64,000 nt of DNA from Streptococcus sp. Marseille-P6264 (GTDB taxonomy: Bacteria > Bacillota > Bacilli > Lactobacillales > Streptococcaceae). This document shows positions 53,103-63,223 of the stretch, one piece after another. Every line of letters begins with the position of its first letter. Position 1 is the stretch's first letter. The notes beneath the pieces were generated by a model. The model did not search any database. It worked only from the letters and a program-made list of their open reading frames with translations, and had not been told where the DNA came from. The translations under genes and the position numbers were made by a program. The stretch spans positions 124,001 to 188,000 of the forward strand of contig NZ_CABPTO010000001.1 of the NCBI RefSeq assembly GCF_902460355.1, in the 5' to 3' direction.

Positions 53103-53992
53103 GATTTGAGTTTATTGCAGATGAGCATGTCAAAGTCAAAACATTTTTGAAAAAGCATGAGATTTCGAAAGGGCTTTTGGCCAAGGTCAAGTTTGCAGGC
53201 GGCAATATTCTTGTCAATGATCAGCCTCAAAACGCTATTTATTTACTGGATATTGGCGATAAAGTAACGGTAGATATTCCCTCTGAGAAGGGATTTGAAA
53301 GCCTAGAAGCTGTGGATCGTGATTTGTCGATCGTGTATGAAGATGAACATTTTCTGGTTTTAGGTAAACCCGCTGGGGTGGCCAGTATCCCCAGTGTCAA
53401 TCATTCGAATACGATGGCAAACTTTGTTAAGGCTTACTATATTCGGCAAGATTATGAAAATCAGCAGGTTCACATTGTGACGAGATTGGATCGTGATACC
53501 AGTGGTCTCATGCTCTTTGCAAAACATGGCTATGCTCATGCAAGACTGGATAAGCAACTGCAGAAAAAAATGATTGAGAAGCGCTATTACGCACTCGTTC
53601 AGGGGCGTGGTGAGCTTAAACTGGAGGGAGATATAATTGCGCCAATCGGGCGCGACCCTGATAGCATCATCACCAGATGTGTGACAAAGAATGGCAAATA
53701 TGCTCATACCAGCTACAAGGTTGTAGAGCAGTTTGGCGATATCTATTTGGTAGATATTCGCTTGCACACTGGACGAACCCATCAAATTCGTGTGCACTTT
53801 GCCCATCTTGGCTTTCCGCTCCTTGGAGATGATCTCTATGGCGGGACTTTGGAAGCGGGAATTACACGTCAGGCCTTGCATTGCCACTCCCTATCTTTTT
53901 ATAATCCATTTTTGGAAAAGCAGCTTCAATTGGAATCCCAGTTGCCGATTGATTTCCAAAATACTATTACATCGTTAACAAAAAATAATTAA
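53099..53992 (+). CDS. RluD-family pseudouridine synthase
   Basis: A 297-residue RluA/RluD-type enzyme that isomerises uridine in rRNA. An S4-like N-terminal part (about 15-70) precedes the catalytic domain with [18 protein letters not shown] (catalytic Asp near 133) and [16 protein letters not shown]. In S. mutans the matching gene of this operon is called rluE. Its ATG overlaps nadK's stop. Confidence 0.92.
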   Translation: MRFEFIADEHVKVKTFLKKHEISKGLLAKVKFAGGNILVNDQPQNAIYLLDIGDKVTVDIPSEKGFESLEAVDRDLSIVYEDEHFLVLGKPAGVASIPSVNHSNTMANFVKAYYIRQDYENQQVHIVTRLDRDTSGLMLFAKHGYAHARLDKQLQKKMIEKRYYALVQGRGELKLEGDIIAPIGRDPDSIITRCVTKNGKYAHTSYKVVEQFGDIYLVDIRLHTGRTHQIRVHFAHLGFPLLGDDLYGGTLEAGITRQALHCHSLSFYNPFLEKQLQLESQLPIDFQNTITSLTKNN

Positions 53993-54011
53993 AATTTTAA
54001 AGGAGAAACTC

Positions 54012-54986
54012 ATGGAAGTTTTTGAAAGTCTAAGAGACACAGTTGTTGGAAAAAATGTTCGTATCGTCTTGCCAGAAGGGCAAGAACCGCGTATTCTTCA
54101 AGCGGTGAAACGCATAGTAAAAGAATCAGAAGTTACACCAGTTCTTTTGGGAAATCCAGATAAAATCCGTATTTACCTGGAAATCGAAAACATTATGGAC
54201 GGATATGAAGTCATAGATCCTAAAAACTATGACAGAATGGAAGAAATGGTAGCTGCTCTTGTGGAACGTCGTAAGGGCAAAATCAGTGAAGAAGAAGCTC
54301 TCGAGCTTTTAAGAACAGACGTTAACTATTTTGGAGTTATGCTGGTCTACCTCGATATCGTAGATGGTATGGTTTCTGGCTCTATCCACTCTACAGCTGC
54401 TACAGTGCGTCCAGCCTTGCAAATCATTAAAACGCGTCCAAATGTAACAAGAACTTCAGGTGCCTTCCTCATGGTGCGTGGTTCAGAACGTTATCTTTTC
54501 AGTGACTGTGCCATTAACATCAATCCTGACTCAGAAGCTTTGGCAGAAATCGCGATTAACTCAGCTGTGACAGCCAAAATGTTTGGTATTGATCCGAAGA
54601 TTGCCATGCTTAGCTATTCAACTAAAGGATCTGGTTTTGGAGAAAGCGTTGATAAAGTGGTTCATGCGACTAAGTTGGTTCATGAATTGCGCCCAGACCT
54701 AGAAGTTGACGGAGAATTGCAATTTGATGCTGCCTTTGTACCAAGCACAGCAGCCTTGAAAGCTCCAGGCAGCAAGGTTGCAGGTAAAGCGACTGTCTTT
54801 GTCTTCCCAAGCATTGAAGCAGGAAATATCGGTTATAAAATGGCAGAGCGTTTAGGTGGATTCTCAGCAGTCGGTCCAGTTCTTCAAGGATTGAATAAGC
54901 CAGTAAACGACCTTTCTCGCGGATGTAATTCAGATGACGTTTATAACTTAACACTGATTACAGCTGCACAATGTGTTGACCAATAA
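54012..54986 (+). CDS. pta: phosphate acetyltransferase
   Basis: A 324-residue Pta converting acetyl-CoA and Pi to acetyl phosphate, which feeds acetate kinase. Visible: RIVLPEGQEPRILQAV at the start, DGMVSGSIHSTAATVRPALQII near 120, PNVTRTSGAFLM, and LSYSTKGSGFGES near 200. It is last of the relQ operon, with its own AAAGGAG 6 bases before the ATG. Confidence 0.96.
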   Translation: MEVFESLRDTVVGKNVRIVLPEGQEPRILQAVKRIVKESEVTPVLLGNPDKIRIYLEIENIMDGYEVIDPKNYDRMEEMVAALVERRKGKISEEEALELLRTDVNYFGVMLVYLDIVDGMVSGSIHSTAATVRPALQIIKTRPNVTRTSGAFLMVRGSERYLFSDCAININPDSEALAEIAINSAVTAKMFGIDPKIAMLSYSTKGSGFGESVDKVVHATKLVHELRPDLEVDGELQFDAAFVPSTAALKAPGSKVAGKATVFVFPSIEAGNIGYKMAERLGGFSAVGPVLQGLNKPVNDLSRGCNSDDVYNLTLITAAQCVDQ

Positions 54987-54994
54987 AATAATTA

Positions 54995-55178
54995 AAAAGA
55001 GTCTGGGACAAAACTCCTAGCCTCTCAATTGTCTTTGGAGTGTCGAGCAAGACGCAGTGGTTGAGTGGGCTCTACTAGGCTGATTTCATCAGCTTTTACA
55101 GCCCTACTCAACTGTGCGGAGGTGGGACGACGAAATCGAATTCTAATGAATTACCGATTTCTGTCCCACTCTCTTTTT
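54995..55178. repeat. 184-bp structured intergenic repeat, copy 2
   Basis: Inverted relative of 38339-38522. The ends AAAAGAGTCTGGGACA and TGTCCCACTCTCTTTT form imperfect terminal inverted repeats. Internally, GTGGGACGACGAAATCG pairs with the CCGATTTCTGTCCCAC part and a second GCTGATTTCATCAGC hairpin lies in the centre. It fills almost the whole gap between pta and mutY. Confidence 0.9.
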
Positions 55179-55200
55179 TGTCTGCTTAAGTATAAGAAAA

Positions 55201-56364
55201 ATGTTAGATTTAAAAAAATTTGGAATTGAAATGTGGGAAGAGGAGAAGATCGCCTCTTTTCGCGAGAAATTATTAACTTGGTATGATGAAAACAAGCGCG
55301 ATTTGCCTTGGCGTAGGTCCAATAATCCTTATCATATCTGGGTTTCTGAGATTATGTTGCAGCAAACACGTGTGGATACGGTGATTCCTTACTATGATCG
55401 CTTTCTTGACTGGTTTCCAACTGTAGCTGACTTAGCGCAGACTCCAGAGGATAGATTGCTCAAAGTTTGGGAAGGATTGGGCTATTATTCAAGGGTGCGA
55501 AATATGCAAAAAGCAGCCCAGCAGATAATGACGGATTTTGATGGAAAATTTCCTGGTAGCTATGAAGAAATTGCTAGCCTCAAAGGGGTTGGACCTTATA
55601 CGGCTGGTGCCATTGCTAGTATTGCTTTTGGCCTTCCTGAACCCGCGGTTGATGGCAATGTTATGCGGGTGCTGAGTCGATTATTCGAAGTTGATTTAGA
55701 TATTGGCCAACCTAGCAATCGTAAGGTTTTTCAGGCTATGATGGAGATTTTGATTGATCCAGACAGACCTGGAGATTTCAATCAGGCGTTGATGGATTTG
55801 GGATCGGATATTGAAGCTCCTATTAATCCTCATCCAGAAGACAGTCCTGTAAAAGAGTTCAGCGCAGCTTATTTGCACGGAACAATGGATAAATATCCAA
55901 TTAAAGCACCTAAAAAGAAGCCAGTTCCGGTCTATTTGCAGGGCTTGATTATCGAAAACGAGCAAGGACAGTTCTTGCTTGAAAAGAATGAAGCTGCTGG
56001 CTTGCTATCAGGTTTTTGGCATTTTCCCTTGATTGAAGTCGAGGAATTTCAATCAGATAATCAGATGTCTCTCTTTGAGGTGGCTGAAAATCAGCCCAAT
56101 CTGGACTTGTCTCCTCAAGAAAGCTTTGAGCAGGATTATGAGTTGATTGTCGATTGGCAGCAACAGTCCTTTCCGAAGGTGCAGCATGTTTTCAGTCATC
56201 GTAAGTGGCATATCCAGCTGGCTTATGGTCGAGTCAAAGATAGCCAGCACGAAGCTGAGGGAGAGGTCTTGTGGCTTGATCCAGAAGAATTTGGCAAGTA
56301 CCCCTTTGCCAAGCCCCAGCAGAAGATGTGGGAGGCTTTTAGGAACGTAAAAGATGGAAACTAA
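55201..56364 (+). CDS. mutY: A/G-specific adenine glycosylase MutY without the iron-sulfur cluster cysteines
   Basis: A 387-residue DNA glycosylase that removes adenine opposite 8-oxoguanine. Catalytic domain: WVSEIMLQQTRVDTVIPYY (catalytic Glu near 48), helix-hairpin-helix LKGVGPYTAGAIASI, and EPAVDGNVMRVLSR with catalytic Asp. The usual C-x6-C-x2-C-x5-C cluster after NQALMDLG is absent: the stretch reads SDIEAPINPHPEDSPVKEF with no cysteine. A NUDIX-like C-terminal domain (about 240-380) recognises 8-oxoG, with FSHRKWH loop. Start at 55201 has a poor ribosome-binding site. Confidence 0.93.
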   Translation: MLDLKKFGIEMWEEEKIASFREKLLTWYDENKRDLPWRRSNNPYHIWVSEIMLQQTRVDTVIPYYDRFLDWFPTVADLAQTPEDRLLKVWEGLGYYSRVRNMQKAAQQIMTDFDGKFPGSYEEIASLKGVGPYTAGAIASIAFGLPEPAVDGNVMRVLSRLFEVDLDIGQPSNRKVFQAMMEILIDPDRPGDFNQALMDLGSDIEAPINPHPEDSPVKEFSAAYLHGTMDKYPIKAPKKKPVPVYLQGLIIENEQGQFLLEKNEAAGLLSGFWHFPLIEVEEFQSDNQMSLFEVAENQPNLDLSPQESFEQDYELIVDWQQQSFPKVQHVFSHRKWHIQLAYGRVKDSQHEAEGEVLWLDPEEFGKYPFAKPQQKMWEAFRNVKDGN

Positions 56365-56420
56365 AGTCAATAGTCTGTTGTACTCGATTAAATTTACGAA
56401 GAATAGGAAATCACTAAAAT

Positions 56421-57047
56421 ATGTCCCCTACCTCTAGTCCTCCAGATAAAACTTTTATTGGACGTCGTAGCAAACTTGCTAGTGTCATTTATTTTATATT
56501 AGGCGCTTTGAATTTCTTACATTGCCTTCTTTATTTTCAGCGGGTATTTTCTCCAACGGTGAAACCTGACTTCGTCATTATTCCAATTTTTATAGGTTTA
56601 AATATTTATTTTTTGACTCGCGAGTTCATCTATAAATTCTTCCATTGGTGTGGCTATCATGCCTTACCTGAGTTAGTCAAGTTCGGGAGCGGACGCTAAT
56701 CCTTTCACTTGCCTGTCTTCGAAAGACACACCGAAAACTATAAAATCTATTACAGTAAAAGATCAAAGAAACATCAATTTCTCTTCTTTGTGAGCTATAT
56801 TTTATATGTAAATTTAATTTTAGGAGTTCTTTTGCTCTTCTCATGTGTATACTGGGGTATTTTCATTGAGAGTTCATCGGAATTTCAAGATTGGCACGCT
56901 TTTCTATTTATTTTTTCACTAATCATCCTGTATATCTCTATTGAAGCTTTATTTAAAAAATATAAGCATTGGTTTAAAAATTATTTTAAACTAGATGATA
57001 AAATAGTAGAACGCGGCTTTCCGATATATACTTTGAAAGAAAAATAA
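56421..57047 (+). pseudogene. two-part membrane protein gene with an in-frame TAA
   Basis: An ATG at 56421 opens a 92-codon frame that ends at TAA (56697-56699), but the same frame continues without break to TAA at 57045. The first part has two hydrophobic segments (VIYFILGALNFLHCLLYF; FVIIPIFIGLNIYFL); the second has two more (about 56790-56850 and 56900-56950). The joining sequence GSGR-stop-SFHLPVFERHTENYK is easily read as one protein with Gln changed to stop. Full length would be 208 residues. Alternatively two separate small membrane proteins are made, but the second part has only a TTG start and no good ribosome-binding site. Family not recognised. Confidence 0.6.
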
Positions 57048-57075
57048 AAGACAAACAATATTGTTTGTCTTTTTC
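57046..57075 (+). terminator. terminator after the membrane protein gene
   Basis: AAAAGACAAACAA and TTGTTTGTCTTTT form a stem immediately after the stop at 57047, with further Ts. Confidence 0.8.
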
Positions 57076-57154
57076 GTTTTTAAAATAACTTATAGTCCTT
57101 CTCACTCTGTAAAGAGAGAGGCAAATAAACTACCCTTTAAATGGGAACTTGTGC

Positions 57155-57502
57155 TTAAATCCCAACAAAAGCTTTAATCTCATCTGCAGTCATAGAAGAA
57201 TCACAACGAACAGCTACTTGGCCGTCTTGAACATGAACAAAACCAGGAACCGTCGGAATGCTGTATTCTGAACGGAAGGCTTGCAGTTTCTCTAATTCGC
57301 TAGCTTCTTCGCTATTGATAAAGAAAATATGCGCCTTGGTATCAGCGACAACACCTGCAAGAGTAACAGCGAATTTACGGCAGTATGGGCAAGATTGGCG
57401 ACCGACGAAGAAAGTTGCAGTTTCTTTGTCAGCAATAGCTTGGCGAGCTCGGTCAACAGTTGTGACTTCCAAGTCTTTAATATTTTGAGCAAATTGTTCC
57501 AT
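57155..57502 (-). CDS. thioredoxin-like protein (bacteriocin transport accessory, Bta-like)
   Basis: A 115-residue thioredoxin-fold protein with redox motif CPYC in VGRQSCPYCRKFAV and the cis-Pro region PTVPGFV. It resembles the Bta-type family found in streptococci, involved in disulfide handling. No signal peptide, so it is presumably cytoplasmic. Single gene. Confidence 0.85.
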   Translation of the reverse strand: MEQFAQNIKDLEVTTVDRARQAIADKETATFFVGRQSCPYCRKFAVTLAGVVADTKAHIFFINSEEASELEKLQAFRSEYSIPTVPGFVHVQDGQVAVRCDSSMTADEIKAFVGI

Positions 57503-57572
57503 AAATAATCCTCATTTCTTTTGATAAAACTAGTATGCCATAAAAAGCAGAAAAATGCTTGATTTGGAAACG

Positions 57573-57605
57573 AAAAACCAGAGAATGTGAATTTCATTCT
57601 CTGGT
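57573..57605 (-). terminator. pgm terminator
   Basis: CCAGAGAATG (57579-57588) and CATTCTCTGG (57596-57605) make a perfect 10-bp stem; Ts follow on the minus strand. Confidence 0.9.
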
Positions 57606-57626
57606 TGATTGGTTGATAGTGTTATT

Positions 57627-59345
57627 TTACTTGATAAAGGCATTAATCTCTGCTTCAATAGCAGCAATTTTTGCTTGAGCATCCTCATTGCTATCACCGA
57701 CAACGGCAATGTAGAATTTGATTTTTGGCTCTGTTCCGGATGGGCGGACAGCAATCCATGAACCATCAGCCAAGGTGTATTTCAGCACATCGCTTGGAGG
57801 AGTTGTCAAGTTTGTAACAGTACCATCTGCAGCAGTAGCAGTTTGAGTCTTAAAGTCTTCTACAACAGTGATAGCTGTTGCGTTCCATTCTTTTGGAGCA
57901 TTATTACGGAACTTAGCCATGATAGCCTTGATTTGCTCTGCTCCATCAACACCGGACAAGGTTACAGAGATAGTCTTTTCAGCAAAGTAACCATACTCTT
58001 TGTAGATTTCTTCAATACCGTCAGCCAGAGTCAAACCACGTGAGCGGTAGTAGGCAGCAAGCTCAGCAACTACAAGAACGGCTTGAATAGCATCTTTATC
58101 ACGTACGAATGGTTTGATCAAGTAACCGAAGCTTTCTTCAAATCCCATCATATAAGTGTGGTTGTGTTTTTCTTCGAATTCTTGAATCTTTTCAGCGATA
58201 AATTTGAAACCAGTCAAGACATTGAACATGGTTGCGCCATAACTTTCGGCAATCTTAGTTACCAAGTCAGTAGAAACGATAGACTTGCAGAGAGCTGCGT
58301 TAGCTGGCAGAGTTCCAGCACTCTTATGAGCTTCCAAGATGTACTTAGCCATGATGGCACCGATTTGGTTACCTGAAAGGTTGAGATAGCTGCCGTCTTT
58401 TTGCAGAACTTCTACACCGACACGGTCAGCATCTGGGTCAGTTGCAACCAAGACATCTGCACCAACCTTGCGACCCAATTCCTCAGCTAAAGCAAAGGCT
58501 GCTTGGCTTTCAGGATTTGGAGATTTAACAGTAGAGAAGTCAGGGTCGGCTACAGCTTGCGCTTCAACGACTTGCACAGAGTCAAATCCTGCTTGAGCAA
58601 GAGCGCGGCGAGCTAGCATTTCACCAGTACCGTGCAACGGAGTATAGACAATCTTCATGTCCTTACCGTATTCATCAATCAGTTTTTGGTTGATATTGAC
58701 ATCTTTAACTTCCTTGAGGTATTCAGCATCAATAGCATCGCCAATCACTTCAATCAAGCCGGAAGCTTTTTCAGCTTCAACATCAGCTACCTCAATCGCA
58801 AAAGGATTTTCAATCGCACGGATGTAATCAGTCAATGCATCTGCATCATGCGGAGGCATTTGTCCGCCGTCTTCACCATATACCTTGTAGCCGTTAAATG
58901 GAGCAGGGTTGTGGCTGGCTGTAATCATGATACCAGCAAAAGTTCCCAAATGGCGCACTGCAAATGAAAGTTCTGGTGTTGGGCGTAGGCTTTCAAATAC
59001 ATAAGACTTGATGCCATGTTTAGCCAAGACTGCAGCAGATTCAAAGGCAAATTCTGGTGAAAAATGACGAGAGTCGTAAGCAATCGCAACACCGCGTTTT
59101 TTGAACTCATCACCTTTTTCTTCAATCAAGCGAGCCAAACCTTCGGTTGCCTGACGGACAACATAAATATTGATACGGTTGGTACCAGCGCCGATCAAGC
59201 CACGCATACCAGCAGTACCAAACTCAAGGTTTGTATAAAAGGCATCTTCCTTAGTTTTTTCGTCCATACCTTCTAACTCTTTCCGAAGATAGTCAGGAAG
59301 TTCAGCGAAGTCAAGCCATTTTTTGAAGTTTTCTTGATAGGTCAT
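57627..59345 (-). CDS. pgm: phosphoglucomutase (α-D-phosphohexomutase family)
   Basis: A 572-residue enzyme interconverting glucose 6- and 1-phosphate for capsule and cell-wall sugars. Visible: phosphoserine loop GIMITASHNPAPFNGYKVYGEDGGQ (about 134-158), metal loop DPDADRVGVE near 305, sugar-binding FEESFGYL near 395, and the C-terminal phosphate site RPSGTEPKIKFYI. GGAG precedes the ATG. Single gene. Confidence 0.96.
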   Translation of the reverse strand: MTYQENFKKWLDFAELPDYLRKELEGMDEKTKEDAFYTNLEFGTAGMRGLIGAGTNRINIYVVRQATEGLARLIEEKGDEFKKRGVAIAYDSRHFSPEFAFESAAVLAKHGIKSYVFESLRPTPELSFAVRHLGTFAGIMITASHNPAPFNGYKVYGEDGGQMPPHDADALTDYIRAIENPFAIEVADVEAEKASGLIEVIGDAIDAEYLKEVKDVNINQKLIDEYGKDMKIVYTPLHGTGEMLARRALAQAGFDSVQVVEAQAVADPDFSTVKSPNPESQAAFALAEELGRKVGADVLVATDPDADRVGVEVLQKDGSYLNLSGNQIGAIMAKYILEAHKSAGTLPANAALCKSIVSTDLVTKIAESYGATMFNVLTGFKFIAEKIQEFEEKHNHTYMMGFEESFGYLIKPFVRDKDAIQAVLVVAELAAYYRSRGLTLADGIEEIYKEYGYFAEKTISVTLSGVDGAEQIKAIMAKFRNNAPKEWNATAITVVEDFKTQTATAADGTVTNLTTPPSDVLKYTLADGSWIAVRPSGTEPKIKFYIAVVGDSNEDAQAKIAAIEAEINAFIK

Positions 59346-59517
59346 AGATGGAGTCTCCTTTATATTTAAGATAGAAAATCACTGTGTGGTTTTAAGAAAG
59401 GGCACAAGATTTTCTTGTTTGTTCAATCGCTTTCATTGTAACATATTTTCATATTTTTTGAAAGTACTGACCTAAAAAATAGTGAAATACTTTGAAAAAA
59501 TGAGCATGCTTGGATCA

Positions 59518-59550
59518 AAAAAAATAATCACGCTAGGTGATTATTTTTTA
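59518..59550 (-). terminator. terminator of the coaB-coaC-ECF operon
   Basis: AAAATAATCAC (59521-59531) and GTGATTATTTTTT (59537-59549) form a stem overlapping the ECF gene stop codon; Ts follow on the minus strand. Confidence 0.8.
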
Positions 59551-60104
59551 AGTTTTTCAAGTGCTGGAACGATTGCAACTGTAAGGATAGCAGAAATAAT
59601 CATTTCTGAGATTGCATTAGCTGAAAAAATCAATGCAAGCATAGCTTTGATGTCTCCATTGTAAACAGATGAAAATAGAATGAAAATTCCTCCGAGAACG
59701 AAGATGGTGTTAGTCATTGAGCCCACAGCACCAGCTAAAACTAAACCTGGCTTAGTTTTCATCCATTTGTAGACAAAATACGGAGTGATTCCGATTAAAA
59801 TACGTGGAACCATAGCGATCATCAATGAATTGATGCTGCCGTTTTCTACAAAAGGACTGAAGAGGTAGCTAGTTGGCAGCAGGACAACGGTGTTGGTCAC
59901 CACACTGATTACCCCCATCAGGGCTCCAAGAACAGCTCCAATTCGCGGTCCGTAGATAATACTAGCGATAATGACTGGAATATGGATAATGGTCGGTTTA
60001 ATCGGAACCGGTAGTAGGTTGAAAATAACAGAGCTCAGCAGATGGAGCACTAACATAATAGCAAAAAAGATAGCAATTTGCGCGATACTAGATTGTTTTC
60101 TCAT
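59541..60104 (-). CDS. ECF transporter S component, probably pantothenate (PanT-like)
   Basis: A 187-residue membrane protein with about six hydrophobic segments, belonging to the ECF substrate-binding family. Motifs include IPVIIASIIYGPRIGAVLGALMGVIS, typical of S components. It overlaps coaC by 17 bases and so belongs to the coenzyme A operon, hence the pantothenate guess. The energising EcfA/EcfT units are not in the window. Confidence 0.8.
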   Translation of the reverse strand: MRKQSSIAQIAIFFAIMLVLHLLSSVIFNLLPVPIKPTIIHIPVIIASIIYGPRIGAVLGALMGVISVVTNTVVLLPTSYLFSPFVENGSINSLMIAMVPRILIGITPYFVYKWMKTKPGLVLAGAVGSMTNTIFVLGGIFILFSSVYNGDIKAMLALIFSANAISEMIISAILTVAIVPALEKLKK

Positions 60105-60639
60105 TTATAATTTCCTTTACTTTTTCTATAATAATATTGACATCAGCTAGAGCGCCAGTCCCATGATCTCCGCAAGCTAGAACAGCTTCACGCGGTTCGA
60201 TAATCTCCCAGCCAAATTTTTTTAATCTTTCCAAATTGTGCTGAGTTAGGGGATTTTCATGCATCTTGGTATTCATGGCTGGTGCGATGGCTTTTTTGAC
60301 ATGAGACGGGAGAGCAAGGGCTGTAGCGGTTACCATATTATCCGCTAGACCATTAGCCAGTTTGGCGATGGTATTAGCCGTTGCGGGAGCGACTAAGAAA
60401 AGATTTGTTTCTTTGCCGATCTCAATATGGTTGACCTTGTCTGGCCTCGGCTCGTCCATAAGGTCAAGGGAAACAGGATTCTTTGATAAAACCTGTAAGG
60501 TCAGCGGGGTGATAAAGTGACTGGCAGCTTCCGTCATGAGAACAGACACACTGTAGCCTAGCTTACCCAGCTGGCTCGTAATATCTGCTGCTTTATAGGC
60601 CGAAATACTGCCCGTGACAGCGAGAGTAATATGGGTCAT
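60088..60639 (-). CDS. coaC: phosphopantothenoylcysteine decarboxylase
   Basis: A 183-residue flavoprotein that decarboxylates phosphopantothenoylcysteine in coenzyme A synthesis. Visible: ITLAVTGSISAYKAADI at the start, NHIEIGKETNLFLVAPATANTIAKLANGLADN with active His and Asn, and PAMNTKMHENP substrate loop. It overlaps coaB by 4 bases. CoaB and CoaC are separate proteins in streptococci. Confidence 0.95.
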   Translation of the reverse strand: MTHITLAVTGSISAYKAADITSQLGKLGYSVSVLMTEAASHFITPLTLQVLSKNPVSLDLMDEPRPDKVNHIEIGKETNLFLVAPATANTIAKLANGLADNMVTATALALPSHVKKAIAPAMNTKMHENPLTQHNLERLKKFGWEIIEPREAVLACGDHGTGALADVNIIIEKVKEIINEKTI

Positions 60640-61328
60640 GAACTGTCTCCTTTCTGGATATGGCTTAACAATTGTTCAGCAATTTCTTCTTTGGAGAAAG
60701 CTTCTGTGACAGTGTTTGCACCAAGGAGGTAGGCGTGGTGTTGCCCACTAGTAATTTCAGTCAAATCGTTGGCTACAATTAATTCAGCTTGATTTTTTTC
60801 AAGGCTAGCTCTAGCAGTAGCCAGTAACTCTTCTTTAGAAACGCCAACTAAGAGCTTAAAGCCAATCAATCGAATATTGGGGTTCCATTCCTTGACCTTG
60901 CTGATGATTTTAGGATTTTTCTTGAGGAACAGTACCTGATAGTCATCAGCAGACGAAATCTTACTTTCAGAATTACTTTTTTCCAAAAATTTTGCCAAAT
61001 CTGAACTGGCAAGAACCTCCTCAAATCCTGCCATATAAACTGGTTTATAGTCAGAAACAGCCATCGAATGAATGAGTACGTCATGAGCAGGCACCAGTCC
61101 TTCCGTGGCTGTCAGGAGCTGCTCCGTATCTTCAATGATCTTAATCGTTAGGTTGTCATGCGGGTCAGGTTTGACAGCTTTAGCCGTTGTCAGCAGAGTC
61201 ACCGAAGCACCCTCGGCCAAGCAATGCTCGGCTATCATTTTCCCAAGTTGACCCGTCGAATGATTAGTGATAGAGCGGACTTGGTCGATTTTTTCACTCG
61301 TTCCGCCAGAGGTAATCAATATATTCAT
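60636..61328 (-). CDS. coaB: phosphopantothenate-cysteine ligase (CoaB)
   Basis: A 230-residue stand-alone CoaB joining phosphopantothenate and cysteine. Visible: ILITSGGTSEKIDQVRSITNHSTGQLGKMIAE, the SMAVSDYKPV block (about 88-97), FLKKNPKI and NDLTEITSGQHHAYLL. First gene of the coaB-coaC-ECF operon. It lies 207 bases from the divergent fhs. Confidence 0.94.
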   Translation of the reverse strand: MNILITSGGTSEKIDQVRSITNHSTGQLGKMIAEHCLAEGASVTLLTTAKAVKPDPHDNLTIKIIEDTEQLLTATEGLVPAHDVLIHSMAVSDYKPVYMAGFEEVLASSDLAKFLEKSNSESKISSADDYQVLFLKKNPKIISKVKEWNPNIRLIGFKLLVGVSKEELLATARASLEKNQAELIVANDLTEITSGQHHAYLLGANTVTEAFSKEEIAEQLLSHIQKGDSS

Positions 61329-61414
61329 AGCTTTATTCTACAAGAAAAAACGAATTTAGTAAAATAAAATAAACTTAATGTTTTATTCAGCTAAACTTAT
61401 TTTTTCTATGAAAA

Positions 61415-61443
61415 ACTCTATATCCTCTAAAAGAATATAGAGT
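61415..61443. other. hairpin in the coaB-fhs divergent gap
   Basis: ACTCTATAT (61415-61423) and ATATAGAGT (61435-61443) form a 9-bp stem in the 207-base gap between coaB and fhs. It is not at a gene end and has no good T-run on the plus strand; role unknown. Confidence 0.4.
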
Positions 61444-61502
61444 AATTACCGAACGTTGTGTTGTTATTGGAGTTTAAATGTGCAGTTTTATATCATATTT
61501 GT

Positions 61503-61508
61503 TATAAT
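61503..61508 (+). promoter_or_regulatory. -10 element of the fhs promoter
   Basis: TATAAT (with TTTGT before it) lies 27 bases before the fhs start codon. Confidence 0.6.
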
Positions 61509-61535
61509 AGTTTTATCAAATTAGAGGAGTTCCTA

Positions 61536-63206
61536 ATGAAAACAGATATCGAAATTGCTCAGAGCGTTGCCCTACAGCCTATTGTGGATGTAGTAAAAAA
61601 GGTTGGTATTGACTACGATGACTTGGAGCTGTACGGAAAGTACAAGGCCAAACTCAGTTTTGACAAGATTCGTGAAGTAGCAGAAAATCCTGTCGGCAAG
61701 CTGATTTTAGTGACGGCAATCAATCCGACTCCAGCTGGAGAAGGTAAGTCTACCATTACCATTGGACTGGCTGACGCGCTTAATAAGATTGGCAAGAAAA
61801 CAATGATTGCTATCCGCGAACCGTCCCTAGGGCCAGTGATGGGAATCAAAGGAGGCGCAGCAGGTGGTGGTCACGCGCAAGTTTTACCGATGGAAGACAT
61901 TAACCTGCATTTCACTGGTGACATGCACGCCATTACGACTGCTAATAATGCTCTGTCTGCTCTCATCGATAATCATTTGCATCAGGGAAATGAGCTGGGT
62001 ATCGACCAACGTCGCATTATCTGGAAGCGGGTGGTTGACCTGAATGACCGAGCACTACGCCATGTGACTGTCGGCTTAGGCAGCCCTCTCAATGGTATTC
62101 CGCGCGAAGATGGTTTTGATATCACGGTTGCTTCTGAAGTCATGGCGATTCTTTGCTTGGCAACGGATATTGAAGATTTGAAAAATCGCTTGGCTAACAT
62201 CGTTATCGGCTATCGCTATGACCGCACGCCAGTCTATGTTCGTGACCTTGAGGTAGAAGGAGCCTTGGCATTAGTCTTGAAAGATGCGATTAAGCCAAAT
62301 CTAGTACAGACTATTTACGGAACACCAGCCTTTGTTCATGGCGGACCGTTTGCCAATATCGCCCATGGCTGTAACTCGGTCTTGGCGACTAGTACAGCGC
62401 TGCGTTTAGCTGATTATACGGTGACAGAAGCCGGATTCGGTGCAGACCTTGGTGCTGAGAAATTCCTCGATATCAAAACTCCGAACTTACCAACTTCTCC
62501 AGATGCAGTGGTAATTGTCGCAACACTTCGTGCTCTTAAGATGAATGGTGGTGTGGCCAAGGATGCACTTACAGAAGAAAATGTTGAGGCGGTACGTGCT
62601 GGCTTTGCCAATCTCAAACGTCACGTTGAAAATATCCGTAAGTTCGGTATTCCAGCGGTAGTAGCTATCAATGAATTTGTCTCTGATACGGAAGCTGAAA
62701 TTGCTGCTCTTAAGGAACTCTGTGCAGAAATCGGAGTACCAGTTGAGTTAGCTAGCGTCTGGGCTGATGGTGCCGAAGGTGGTGTGGCCCTAGCTGAAAC
62801 TGTTGTCAAAACCATTGACGAAAAACCAGCACACTACACTCGTCTTTATGACAATGACTCAACTATCGAAGAGAAGATCGAGAAAATTGTCACTGAAATC
62901 TATCGCGGTTCAAAAGTAAACTTTGAGAAAAAAGCGCAGACTCAGATTCGTGAAATTGTCAAGAATGGCTGGGACAAGCTGCCAATCTGTATGGCTAAAA
63001 CACAGTATAGTTTTTCAGATAATCCTGCTGCTTTGGGCGCGCCAGAAAACTTTGAAATTACCATTCGTGAATTGGTACCAAAACTTGGGGCAGGCTTTAT
63101 TGTGGCTTTGACAGGAGATGTCATGACCATGCCAGGATTGCCAAAACGTCCTGCGGCACTCAATATGGATGTGGCGGCAGACGGCACAGCGATCGGTCTG
63201 TTCTAA
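61536..63206 (+). CDS. fhs: formate-tetrahydrofolate ligase
   Basis: A 556-residue enzyme that makes 10-formyl-THF from formate, THF and ATP for purine and fMet synthesis. The start at 61536 ([16 protein letters not shown]) has GAGGAG 7 bases upstream; a longer frame from 61458 covers the promoter. Visible: P-loop [18 protein letters not shown] (about 65-82), [22 protein letters not shown], and [16 protein letters not shown] near the C-terminus. Monocistronic with a terminator. Confidence 0.97.
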   Translation: MKTDIEIAQSVALQPIVDVVKKVGIDYDDLELYGKYKAKLSFDKIREVAENPVGKLILVTAINPTPAGEGKSTITIGLADALNKIGKKTMIAIREPSLGPVMGIKGGAAGGGHAQVLPMEDINLHFTGDMHAITTANNALSALIDNHLHQGNELGIDQRRIIWKRVVDLNDRALRHVTVGLGSPLNGIPREDGFDITVASEVMAILCLATDIEDLKNRLANIVIGYRYDRTPVYVRDLEVEGALALVLKDAIKPNLVQTIYGTPAFVHGGPFANIAHGCNSVLATSTALRLADYTVTEAGFGADLGAEKFLDIKTPNLPTSPDAVVIVATLRALKMNGGVAKDALTEENVEAVRAGFANLKRHVENIRKFGIPAVVAINEFVSDTEAEIAALKELCAEIGVPVELASVWADGAEGGVALAETVVKTIDEKPAHYTRLYDNDSTIEEKIEKIVTEIYRGSKVNFEKKAQTQIREIVKNGWDKLPICMAKTQYSFSDNPAALGAPENFEITIRELVPKLGAGFIVALTGDVMTMPGLPKRPAALNMDVAADGTAIGLF

Positions 63207-63223
63207 TTGAATTTAAGATATAA

